Source: Clostridia bacterium (GTDB taxonomy: Bacteria; Bacillota_A; Clostridia; Christensenellales; Aristaeellaceae). From it: a stretch of 5,115 nt of DNA. A program made the translations under genes and the position numbers. This document shows, one piece after another, positions 1 through 5,038 of the stretch (its first letter is position 1; the number at the start of each line of letters is the position of its first letter). The notes below the pieces were generated by a model that was given only the letters and a program-made list of their open reading frames with translations, was not told the origin of the DNA and made no database searches. The stretch lies in assembly GCA_017398245.1 (NCBI GenBank), contig JAFQGN010000162.1, positions 1-5,115 on the forward strand. The letters are read 5' to 3'.

Positions 1-1
1 G

Positions 2-1315
2 GGCGTGCTGCTTGTGGGCCCGCCCGGAACCGGCAAGACGCTGCTTGCCCGCGCGGTTGCAGGCGAAGCAGGCGTTCCCTTCTTCTCCATTTCCGGTTCG
101 GACTTTGTGGAGATGTTTGTCGGCGTCGGCGCAAGCCGCGTGCGCGATCTGTTTGATCAGGCCAAGAAGCACTCTCCGGCCATTGTGTTCATCGATGAAA
201 TCGATGCGGTCGGCCGTCAGAGAGGCGCAGGTCTGGGCGGCGGTCACGACGAGCGCGAGCAGACGCTCAACCAGCTGCTGGTCGAAATGGACGGCTTCAG
301 CCATAACGAAGGCGTGATCGTCATGGCCGCCACCAACCGTGCCGATATCCTCGACCCGGCGCTGCTGCGTCCCGGCCGCTTTGACAGGCAGATCACCGTC
401 AATTATCCCGATATCAAGGGCCGCGAGGAGATCCTCAAGGTGCATGCGCGCAATAAGCCGCTGGCCGCCGACGTCGATCTCAAGGTGCTTGCGCGCCGCA
501 CGCCCTATTTCACCGGCGCGGATCTGGAGAACGTGCTCAACGAGGGTGCGATCCTGACCGCCCGCGCGCACGAAAAGACCATCACCATGAAGACGCTGGA
601 AGAGGCTATCACGCGCGTCTCCGCAGGCCCGGAAAAGAAGAGCCGCAAGGTCTCCGAGGCCGACAAAAAGATTGTCTGCTACCACGAAGCCGGCCATGCC
701 ATCGTTTCCTGGTATATCCCGGAATGCGACCGCGTGCACGAGGTGAGCATCATCCCGCGCGGCCAGGCGGCGGGCTATACCATGTATCTGCCCGACGAAG
801 AGACCCATATGGTCTCCTCCAAGCGCCTCACGGCGCAGATCGCAAGCCTGCTGGGCGGTCATTGCGCCGAATCTCTGGTGCTTGGCGACGTCTGCACCGG
901 CTCTACGAGCGATCTCAAGCGCGCCACGCAGATCGCCCGCGCCATGGTCACCGAATACGGCATGAGCGCCAAGCTCGGCCCGGTGTTCCTGGGCGAAGAG
1001 CACGAGGTCTTCCTGGGCAGAGATTTCTCCCAGACCCGCTCCAACGTGTCCGACGCCGTGACCAAGACGGTCGACGACGAAGTGCACGATCTGCTCTCCG
1101 GCGGCTATAATCGCGCGAGGAACATCCTCAGCGAAAATATCGATAAGCTGCACGCGCTGGCGGAACTGCTCGCCGAGCACGAAAAGGTGGACGGAAAGCA
1201 GTTTGAAGAGCTGATGGAAGGCCGCGAGGTCTCCTTTGGCGAAGAGAACGCCGAAACCGCGCAGACCGAACCGGCTGTCGAAGCGGAACCGGCCGAAGAA
1301 AAAACGGAAGAATGA
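2..1315 (+). CDS. ftsH: ATP-dependent zinc metalloprotease FtsH (5'-truncated by the window edge)
   Basis: Membrane-anchored AAA+ protease that unfolds and degrades misfolded membrane proteins and short-lived regulators. The reading frame is already open at base 2, so the start codon, the N-terminal transmembrane segments and the extracytoplasmic domain (roughly 190 residues in the family) lie outside; 437 residues remain. Visible in order: Walker A GPPGTGKT (17-40), pore loop FVG (116-124), Walker B IVFIDEID (182-205), the second region of homology with both arginine fingers in RPGR (about 329-391), the zinc-binding HEAGH (683-697), and the downstream aspartate in TSDLKRAT (codon 911-913) that acts as third zinc ligand in the family. 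All catalytic residues are therefore present. The last 25 or so residues form an acidic Glu/Ala/Pro tail, as in other FtsH proteins. The usually conserved GGRxAEE stretch reads GGHCAES here. It ends with TGA, directly followed by a terminator hairpin, so it closes its transcription unit. Confidence 0.98.
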   Translation, partial: GVLLVGPPGTGKTLLARAVAGEAGVPFFSISGSDFVEMFVGVGASRVRDLFDQAKKHSPAIVFIDEIDAVGRQRGAGLGGGHDEREQTLNQLLVEMDGFSHNEGVIVMAATNRADILDPALLRPGRFDRQITVNYPDIKGREEILKVHARNKPLAADVDLKVLARRTPYFTGADLENVLNEGAILTARAHEKTITMKTLEEAITRVSAGPEKKSRKVSEADKKIVCYHEAGHAIVSWYIPECDRVHEVSIIPRGQAAGYTMYLPDEETHMVSSKRLTAQIASLLGGHCAESLVLGDVCTGSTSDLKRATQIARAMVTEYGMSAKLGPVFLGEEHEVFLGRDFSQTRSNVSDAVTKTVDDEVHDLLSGGYNRARNILSENIDKLHALAELLAEHEKVDGKQFEELMEGREVSFGEENAETAQTEPAVEAEPAEEKTEE

Positions 1316-1326
1316 TACTGAAACGG

Positions 1327-1361
1327 CGGGGGAACGGCGTTTGCCGTTTCCCCGTCTCTTT
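1327..1361 (+). terminator. Rho-independent terminator of ftsH
   Basis: Arms 1327-1338 (CGGGGGAACGGC) and 1343-1354 (GCCGTTTCCCCG) pair over 12 bp with a single G.U wobble and a GTTT tetraloop. The stem is followed by TCTCTTTAT, a short and interrupted T tract. It begins 12 bases after the ftsH stop codon, the expected position. The imperfect T tract makes it somewhat weaker looking than the one after ridA. Confidence 0.75.
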
Positions 1362-1384
1362 ATCTGCAGAGGAAACGGGGGGGC

Positions 1385-1480
1385 GGGGGCTCCGCCCCCT
1401 GCACCCCTGCCGAGGGCTCTGCCCTCTGGACACCCGTTGCGCAGGGCAAGCCCTGCACCCCTGTGGGGCTCCGCCCCACA
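1385..1480. repeat. Tandem array of four compact GC-rich hairpins
   Basis: Four perfect inverted repeats with tiny loops follow one another: GGGGGC-TCC-GCCCCC (1385-1399), GAGGGC-TCT-GCCCTC (1412-1426), GCAGGG-CAAG-CCCTGC (1441-1456) and TGTGGGGC-TCC-GCCCCACA (1462-1480). They share a GGGC-NNN-GCCC type core and are joined by related linkers. CCCTGCACCCCTG occurs twice (1397-1409 and 1451-1463, offset 54), and GGGGCTCCGCCCC occurs twice (1386-1398 and 1465-1477, offset 79). The repetition is seen directly. From memory, similar GGGGCTCCGCCCC modules are dispersed between genes in many GC-rich Clostridia, which suggests a REP-like element; function is unknown. Confidence 0.75.
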
Positions 1481-1508
1481 CCCCGCCGCAAAGGATCCGT
1501 CAGGGAAT

Positions 1509-1533
1509 CTGCGCTCCATATAAAAGGACGCAG
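1509..1533. repeat. Small hairpin with an AT-rich loop
   Basis: CTGCG (1509-1513) pairs with CGCAG (1529-1533), and TCC (1515-1517) pairs with GGA (1526-1528). One C is bulged at 1514 and the loop is ATATAAAA (1518-1525). The stem totals 8 bp. The loop contains the only TATAAA in this part of the spacer. No T tract follows, so it is not a terminator. It may be chance or a degenerate part of the palindromic repeat region. Confidence 0.4.
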
Positions 1534-1611
1534 TAGAAAGAAAACGACCGTCAGCGCATGCGACCCATCTGATCAGGAAAAGGATCGTTTCTACGCTTAT
1601 GCTTTGTTGTT

Positions 1612-1663
1612 CCCGAAGCCCCTAACATTCCTAGAAAATGATTTCTTTTCGGAGGGGTTCGGG
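1612..1663 (+). other. Alternative stem that competes with the 1660-1699 hairpin
   Basis: CCCGAA (1612-1617) and CCCCT (1619-1623) pair with TTCGGG (1658-1663) and AGGGG (1653-1657), giving 11 bp with one bulged G (1618). Inside, AGAAA (1633-1637) can pair with TTTCT (1642-1646). The 3' arm shares bases 1660-1663 with the base of the following hairpin, so the two foldings cannot both form fully. The pairing is seen; any regulatory role is inference. Confidence 0.45.
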
Positions 1664-1699
1664 GGACCCTTTCCTTTTTCCAAAGAAAAGGGTCCCCCG
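1660..1699. repeat. Long hairpin in front of the PHP gene
   Basis: Arms 1660-1677 and 1682-1699 pair over 18 positions with a single C.A mismatch (1673/1686): CGGGGGACCCTTT pairs perfectly with AAAGGGTCCCCCG, then CTTT pairs with AAAG, around a TTCC loop. No T tract follows on either strand, so it lacks the signature of an intrinsic terminator. It ends 21 bases before the AGGAGG of the PHP gene, so it would sit in that gene's 5' leader. Comparable stems are, from memory, common intergenic repeats in Clostridia. Confidence 0.7.
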
Positions 1700-1720
1700 C
1701 AAAATCCTCACTCAAACAAA

Positions 1721-1726
1721 AGGAGG
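1721..1726 (+). promoter_or_regulatory. Ribosome binding site of the PHP gene
   Basis: A perfect AGGAGG lies six bases before the ATG at 1733. It decides the start, because the frame stays open upstream to about 1463 through the palindromic repeats, where nothing resembles protein. Confidence 0.9.
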
Positions 1727-1732
1727 CTGACC

Positions 1733-2575
1733 ATGCGTATCGACCTGCACCTGCATTCCAGAGCATCCGACGGCACCTGCGCCCCGGATGAGGTCGCCCG
1801 CCTTGCGGCGGAAAAGGGCCTGGAAGCCATTGCGCTGACCGACCACGATACGGTGGACGGCGTCGCGCAGTGCGCTGCGGAATGCGCCCGGCTCGGGATT
1901 AAATTCCTGCCCGGCATTGAGCTCTCCACCGGCGGCGATCGAGAGATCCACGTCCTCGGCTACGGGATCCACCCGGGAAACATGAAGGACAGGCTGCTCT
2001 CCCTGCGCGATGACCGCTTCGGCCGCATGCAGAAAATGGTCGAAAAGATCCGCGAAGCGGGCATGGATGTAACCATGGACGATGTTCTGGCCATGGCCGG
2101 CAAAGCGCCTCTGGGCCGGCCGCATGCCGCGCTCGTTCTGGTGCAGAAGGGCTATGCCAGCAGCGTGAAAAACGCGTTTGACCGCTTTCTTGGCGACGGC
2201 AGGCCTTGCTGCGTGCCGCGCCAGAGGATGAGCTTTGCCCTCGCCGTGCAGTGGATCCACGAATGCGGGGGGAAGGCCGTTGTCGCGCACCCGGTGCTCA
2301 TCCGAACGGAACGGCGCATGCTCACGCAGACGCTCTCCGGCCTGATGGAGATGGGCGCAGACGGCGTGGAAGCCTTTCACAGCGCGCATACGCCCTCCGA
2401 CGCGCACGAGCTGGAAGCCTACGCCCGGCGCGTCAACGCGCTCGTAACGGGCGGGAGCGACTTCCACGGCGCGGTCAAGCCGGTGCAGATGGAAGACGGT
2501 CTGCACACATGGACGAGCAAACAGGCCGATTTTGAACGTCTGTGCGAAGGATTGCAAATCTTCACAGGGGAATAG
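1733..2575 (+). CDS. PHP-domain metal-dependent phosphoesterase (YciV/TrpH/RNase AM type)
   Basis: A 280-residue cytoplasmic hydrolase. The PHP metal-binding pattern is complete: D4-L-H6-L-H8 at the extreme N-terminus, D13, the T-D37-H38-D39 motif, E63 in GIE, H73 in EIHVLGY, H131 in GRPH, H186 in VAHP, and the C-terminal GSDFHG with D243 and H245. These ligands normally hold a two- or three-metal centre. The region of about residues 80-180 fits the helical insertion typical of the YciV-like branch. Characterised relatives hydrolyse 3',5'-nucleoside bisphosphates or trim 5' ends of RNA; the exact substrate here cannot be told from sequence. The start at MRIDLHLHS is the family's usual N-terminus and has a perfect ribosome binding site. 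It ends in TAG. No hairpin terminator follows; a new promoter lies 24 bases after the stop. Codon use matches its neighbours. Confidence 0.93.
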   Translation: MRIDLHLHSRASDGTCAPDEVARLAAEKGLEAIALTDHDTVDGVAQCAAECARLGIKFLPGIELSTGGDREIHVLGYGIHPGNMKDRLLSLRDDRFGRMQKMVEKIREAGMDVTMDDVLAMAGKAPLGRPHAALVLVQKGYASSVKNAFDRFLGDGRPCCVPRQRMSFALAVQWIHECGGKAVVAHPVLIRTERRMLTQTLSGLMEMGADGVEAFHSAHTPSDAHELEAYARRVNALVTGGSDFHGAVKPVQMEDGLHTWTSKQADFERLCEGLQIFTGE

Positions 2576-2595
2576 GGGAATTCTGCGCGCGGATG

Positions 2596-2604
2596 TGCTA
2601 TAAT
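2596..2604 (+). promoter_or_regulatory. Extended -10 promoter for the VanW gene
   Basis: TGCTATAAT is a perfect extended -10 element (TG at 2596-2597, TATAAT at 2599-2604) in the intergenic gap after the PHP gene. No good -35 box lies 16-18 bases upstream, which extended -10 promoters tolerate. Transcription would begin near 2611, leaving a leader of about 109 bases before the VanW start codon. Confidence 0.6.
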
Positions 2605-2706
2605 ACCACCTGTCGGCGTTGAAACTATGACCCGCCCCGGGGGCTGTGATGGACATGCGCCGCCGCACAATACGCCCTTTGACCCCGCTTGGGCACATAT
2701 TTTTTT

Positions 2707-2713
2707 CGGAGGA
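2707..2713 (+). promoter_or_regulatory. Ribosome binding site of the VanW gene
   Basis: CGGAGGA sits seven bases before the ATG at 2720, directly after a run of seven Ts (2700-2706). It selects 2720 over an in-frame ATG at 2627, which has no such site and would add 31 unlikely residues before the basic N-terminus. Confidence 0.85.
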
Positions 2714-2719
2714 TACATA

Positions 2720-4156
2720 ATGCAGAATAAACCCCGCAGGCGCGCGCCTGCTTCGCAAAGAAGGCGCGAACGCAAGCAGAGGATCGAGATCATCAAATAC
2801 GCGCTGCTCGCCGTAGCGGTTTTCATCGCTGTCTACTTTGTGCAGCTGCAGATCGACCTGCGCTTTGGCGCAGACGTGTTCTATGCCGGCACGTATGTCA
2901 ACGGCATCGCGCTGGAGGGCAAGACCTACGAGCAGGCCAAGCAGGAGCTTTCCGAGCTTTCCGGCTCCGTGCTCGGCGGAACGTCCTTCCGCCTTACCTA
3001 TGGCGAGCGCGAATGGTTCATCTCCACGGCCGATATCGGCGCCAGGCTGGATGTGGACGAGATCCTCGACCAGGCCTGGGCCTACGCGCGCGAAGGCTCC
3101 GCCTCGCAGCGCCGCTCCCAGATCCGCGCCCTGCGCACGAACCCCATCGTGCTCGTCAGCCATCTGGAATACGACCAGCAGGCCCTGCGCGATTTTGTCT
3201 ACGCCATTAAGGAAGAGATCGACATCCCCGCGGTGAACGCCTCTGTCGCTGTCATGGGCTTTGAGCAGCTCTCCGTCTCTCAGTCGCAAACCGGATACGA
3301 GCTCGACGCCGAGGCGCTCATCACCCGCCTGATCGAGGCCATGACCATCGGCGGCAATTTCGATATCGCGCTTGAGCCGACCGTGACCGAGCCGGAGTAT
3401 ACCACTGCCGAGCTCACGCAGGCCACGCAGTGCATCACCCGTATTGCCACGCCGACGACGGCCTCTTCCTCCAAGCGCACCGCCAATATCCGCACTGCGC
3501 TGAACAATTTCAACGGCATGTGCGTGCAGCCCGGCCAGCAGATCTCCTTCAACGCCGTCGTGGGCGAACGCTCGCCCGAGCGCGGCTATAACGACGCCGT
3601 AGAGTATTCCGGCACCGATAAGACCGAAGGCTTCGGCGGCGGCGTGTGCCAGGCCAGCTCTACCTTGTATGCCAATCTTGTCTATGCCGGTCTGCAGATC
3701 GACGAACGCCACTGCCATACCATGACGGGCGATTATACCAAGCCCAGCCTGGACGCGGCCGTCAATAACCTCAGCAGCGAACACGCCAAAGACCTTGTCT
3801 TCACCAATAATACCCAGTATCCTGTCTACATTTTCACCTCGGTGAACGACGAGCGCGCCTACGTCTCCATCTTTGGCATGCCTCCGCAGTATGAGATCGA
3901 GATCGTCTCCGAAGTGCTTGAGCGAGGCATCAAGGCCAAGACCGTCGAGTATAAAAAGGACAATTCGTCGTCGTATGTCTATTATACCGATGAGCAGATC
4001 ATGGCCTACGAAGGCCGCGACGGCATGCGCTCGCAGGCCTGGCGCTATTTCAAGAAGGACGGCCAGATCGTCACGCAGGAGCGCCTCTCCATCGATTATT
4101 ATCAGGCCCAGCCCGATGTTTACTGGGTCGGCGTGCACACGCGCAGCGCCGGCTGA
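2720..4156 (+). CDS. VanW family membrane protein with PG-binding-like and degenerate G5 domains
   Basis: A 478-residue envelope protein. A strongly basic N-terminus (RRR, RRRERKQR, residues 6-21) precedes one hydrophobic segment (about 24-42), giving a signal anchor with the bulk outside the membrane. Residues about 50-225 resemble the peptidoglycan-binding-4-like region found before VanW (YVNGIALEGKTYEQA, then a second TGYELD-type unit near 191). The VanW domain spans about 250-385: RTANI, LNNFNG, PGQQISFN, VGERSPERGY, the hallmark GFGGGVCQASSTLY with Cys310, then ERHCHT and DAAVNN. The C-terminus (about 390-474) matches a diverged G5 fold, with EGRDGMRSQ and ending in VYWVGV. VanW occurs in vanB-type glycopeptide resistance clusters, but its biochemical role is unknown; here no resistance genes adjoin, so this is likely a general cell-wall protein of the YoaR kind. 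No terminator separates it from ridA. Confidence 0.93.
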   Translation: MQNKPRRRAPASQRRRERKQRIEIIKYALLAVAVFIAVYFVQLQIDLRFGADVFYAGTYVNGIALEGKTYEQAKQELSELSGSVLGGTSFRLTYGEREWFISTADIGARLDVDEILDQAWAYAREGSASQRRSQIRALRTNPIVLVSHLEYDQQALRDFVYAIKEEIDIPAVNASVAVMGFEQLSVSQSQTGYELDAEALITRLIEAMTIGGNFDIALEPTVTEPEYTTAELTQATQCITRIATPTTASSSKRTANIRTALNNFNGMCVQPGQQISFNAVVGERSPERGYNDAVEYSGTDKTEGFGGGVCQASSTLYANLVYAGLQIDERHCHTMTGDYTKPSLDAAVNNLSSEHAKDLVFTNNTQYPVYIFTSVNDERAYVSIFGMPPQYEIEIVSEVLERGIKAKTVEYKKDNSSSYVYYTDEQIMAYEGRDGMRSQAWRYFKKDGQIVTQERLSIDYYQAQPDVYWVGVHTRSAG

Positions 4157-4218
4157 GCCCCGCAGACTCGAAATGACCCCGTTCCCCAATTTTTGAATAT
4201 ATAAGGAGTGGAACCAAC

Positions 4219-4602
4219 ATGAAAAAGACCTTCTTCACCCAGGTCGGCCCCAAGGCTATCGGCCCCTACTGCACCGCCATCATTACTGAAGATACCGTGT
4301 ACATGTCCGGCATGCTGGGCATCGATCCGGCCATCGGCAAGCTGGCCGAAGGCGGCGTCGAAGCCGAAGCCAAGCAGTCTCTGGCCAATATCAAGGCCGT
4401 TCTGGCCGAAATGGGCCTGACCCCCGCCAATGTCGTCAAGACCACTGTCTTCCTGGCGGATCTTGGCGATTTCGCCTGCGTCAACGCCCTCTATGCCGAT
4501 GTCTTCGGCCCGGATTATCCGGCCCGCTCCTGCGTGCAGGTGGCCGCTCTGCCCAGCGGCGCGCGCGTGGAGATCGAGTGCATCGCCGTCAAGGAGATCT
4601 AA
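4219..4602 (+). CDS. ridA: RidA family 2-iminobutanoate/2-iminopropanoate deaminase
   Basis: A 127-residue cytoplasmic enzyme of the YjgF/YER057c/UK114 family, the family's normal length, usually a trimer with active sites between subunits. It hydrolyses reactive enamine/imine intermediates released by PLP enzymes such as threonine dehydratase, protecting other PLP enzymes from damage. Conserved features: IGPY with Y17, the YMSG segment (28-31), VVKTTVFLADLGDFACVN (72-89), and the C-terminal signature PARSCVQVAALP followed by VEIE. R103 aligns with the catalytic Arg105 of E. coli RidA, C105 with Cys107 and E118 with Glu120, so this belongs to the active RidA branch and not to the Rid groups lacking the arginine. 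AAGGAG (4203-4208) lies ten bases before the ATG. It starts 62 bases after the VanW stop with no terminator or clear promoter between, so read-through is likely. A strong terminator follows. Confidence 0.97.
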   Translation: MKKTFFTQVGPKAIGPYCTAIITEDTVYMSGMLGIDPAIGKLAEGGVEAEAKQSLANIKAVLAEMGLTPANVVKTTVFLADLGDFACVNALYADVFGPDYPARSCVQVAALPSGARVEIECIAVKEI

Positions 4603-4610
4603 ACCCGTCT

Positions 4611-4648
4611 TGCGGAGCGCTGCTGTTCCTGCGGCGCTCCGCATTTTT
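4611..4648 (+). terminator. Rho-independent terminator of ridA
   Basis: TGCGGAGCGC (4611-4620) pairs perfectly with GCGCTCCGCA (4634-4643). The stem extends inward by three more pairs, one of them G.U, leaving a seven-base loop. It is followed at once by TTTTT (4644-4648). It lies nine bases after the ridA stop and is the clearest terminator in the window. It separates ridA from the tRNA promoter. Confidence 0.92.
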
Positions 4649-4689
4649 AGGGAGATTTGCGATTTACAATCAGTTAACGTATAAAGGTA

Positions 4690-4718
4690 TTGACGAATTG
4701 GGATACTTGCGCTATAAT
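4690..4718 (+). promoter_or_regulatory. Sigma-A type promoter of the tRNA cluster
   Basis: TTGACG (4690-4695, one mismatch to consensus) and TATAAT (4713-4718, perfect) are spaced by exactly 17 bases. The region just upstream is AT-rich (about 4644-4690), as is usual for strong stable-RNA promoters. Transcription would begin near 4725, about 38 bases before tRNA-Pro. Confidence 0.88.
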
Positions 4719-4726
4719 AGGCTACG

Positions 4727-4748
4727 CCGCTTGCAGAGAGCAACGCGG
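4727..4748 (+). other. Hairpin in the tRNA precursor leader
   Basis: CCGCTTGC (4727-4734) pairs with GCAA (4740-4743) and GCGG (4745-4748), with one bulged C (4744) and an AGAGA loop. It would form at the 5' end of the primary transcript, before the first tRNA. No T tract follows. It may protect the precursor or assist processing; that role is inferred. Confidence 0.4.
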
Positions 4749-4762
4749 AAACGACGTGCCGT

Positions 4763-4839
4763 CGGGGTGTAGCGCAGCTCGGTAGCGCACGTGCTTTGGG
4801 AGCATGGGGCCGCAGGTTCAAATCCTGTCACCCCGACCA
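4763..4839 (+). tRNA. tRNA-Pro (anticodon TGG)
   Basis: A 77-base cloverleaf. Acceptor CGGGGTG (4763-4769) pairs with CACCCCG (4829-4835). The anticodon stem 4790-4794/4802-4806 closes the loop TTTGGGA, with anticodon TGG at 4797-4799. T loop TTCAAAT; discriminator A; CCA encoded at 4837-4839. UGG is the proline anticodon that can read most or all CCN codons by wobble. First gene of the cluster; six bases separate it from tRNA-Glu. Confidence 0.96.
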
Positions 4840-4845
4840 TTATGC

Positions 4846-4921
4846 GACCCCTTGGTCAAGAGGCCTAAGACATCGCCCTTTCACGGCGGTAACAGGGGTT
4901 CGAATCCCCTAGGGGTCGCCA
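4846..4921 (+). tRNA. tRNA-Glu (anticodon TTC)
   Basis: A 76-base cloverleaf. Acceptor GACCCCT (4846-4852) pairs with AGGGGTC (4911-4917). The anticodon arm CGCC-CTTTCAC-GGCG places TTC at 4880-4882. T arm AGGGG-TTCGAAT-CCCCT; discriminator G; encoded CCA 4919-4921. The bases GC before the gene can extend the acceptor pairing outward. Clostridia commonly also use glutamyl-tRNA for tetrapyrrole synthesis; nothing here bears on that. Confidence 0.96.
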
Positions 4922-4956
4922 TTTTCTCTCAATAGCATCTGCGTAGCTTCGCATGT

Positions 4957-5033
4957 GGGCCTTTAGCTCAATTGGTCAGAGCAGTCGGCTCATAACCGAT
5001 CGGTCCGGGGTTCAAGTCCCTGAAGGCCCACCA
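4957..5033 (+). tRNA. tRNA-Met (anticodon CAT), elongator type; possibly tRNA-Ile2
   Basis: A 77-base cloverleaf. Acceptor GGGCCTT (4957-4963) pairs with AAGGCCC (5023-5029). Anticodon stem GTCGG/CCGAT closes the loop CTCATAA with CAT at 4991-4993; encoded CCA 5031-5033. It is not the initiator: pair 1-72 is G-C, not the initiator mismatch, and the anticodon stem lacks the three consecutive G-C pairs. CAT is also the gene sequence of tRNA-Ile2, whose C34 becomes lysidine. C4-G69 and C5-G68 in the acceptor are determinants for TilS in E. coli, and the whole body resembles the B. subtilis Ile2 sequence as I recall it, so Ile2 is a serious alternative. It is separated from tRNA-Glu by 35 bases. 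Confidence 0.85.
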
Positions 5034-5038
5034 TATGT

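Larger units (their letters stand above)
1316..1732. other. 417-base non-coding spacer rich in palindromes
   Basis: No credible gene lies between ftsH and the PHP gene. Frames open here only because the sequence is GC-rich; their translations are low-complexity Pro/Ala/Arg and have no ribosome binding site. The spacer holds the ftsH terminator, a tandem array of four hairpins (1385-1480), a small hairpin (1509-1533), an AT-richer stretch (about 1534-1650) with the 8-base palindromes CGCATGCG (1555-1562) and CTGATCAG (1569-1576), and a long hairpin (1660-1699). The PHP promoter should be here, but I see no convincing -35/-10 pair: TATAAA at 1519-1524 is the best -10 match, and it has no good -35 and sits in a hairpin loop. 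Confidence 0.7.

Noticed and set aside
1106..1111. A TATAAT sequence inside the 3' part of ftsH
   Set aside because: It encodes Tyr-Asn in the conserved YNRAR stretch of FtsH and has no good -35, so it is coding sequence.
1385..1480. A CRISPR array
   Set aside because: The units are short palindromes of differing sequence with irregular spacing (about 22-30 bases centre to centre), repeats are not identical, spacers resemble each other, and no cas gene is present.
1236..1536. Short plus-strand frames after ftsH
   Set aside because: They translate the terminator and GC-rich hairpins into Pro/Arg/Ala-rich sequence, have no ribosome binding site, and overlap the ftsH end out of frame.
1463..1732. 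An N-terminal extension of the PHP gene through the repeat region
   Set aside because: The added translation comes from hairpin repeats. The perfect AGGAGG and the canonical MRIDLHLHS start are at 1733.
2674..2706. An intrinsic terminator for the PHP gene
   Set aside because: The T run is good, but the only stem is 4 bp (GCCC/GGGC) with a 13-base loop, and the T run is not adjacent to it. It is too weak to call.
2627..2719. An upstream in-frame ATG for the VanW protein
   Set aside because: It has no ribosome binding site and would put a Gly/Pro/His-rich stretch before a typical basic-then-hydrophobic signal anchor.
1712..4189. An 825-residue open frame on the minus strand across the PHP and VanW genes
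   Set aside because: It is antisense to two well-supported genes, crosses their intergenic gap, is biased to Ala/Gly/Asp/Arg/His as expected from a GC-rich complement, and shows no recognisable domain. It is a codon-bias shadow.
4195..4205. A TATATA-like -10 in front of ridA
   Set aside because: Transcription would begin after the ribosome binding site at 4203-4208, so it could not serve ridA.
4940..4953. A hairpin between tRNA-Glu and the CAT tRNA
   Set aside because: TGCG/CGCA is only 4 bp with a six-base loop and no T tract follows. It is an ordinary processing spacer.
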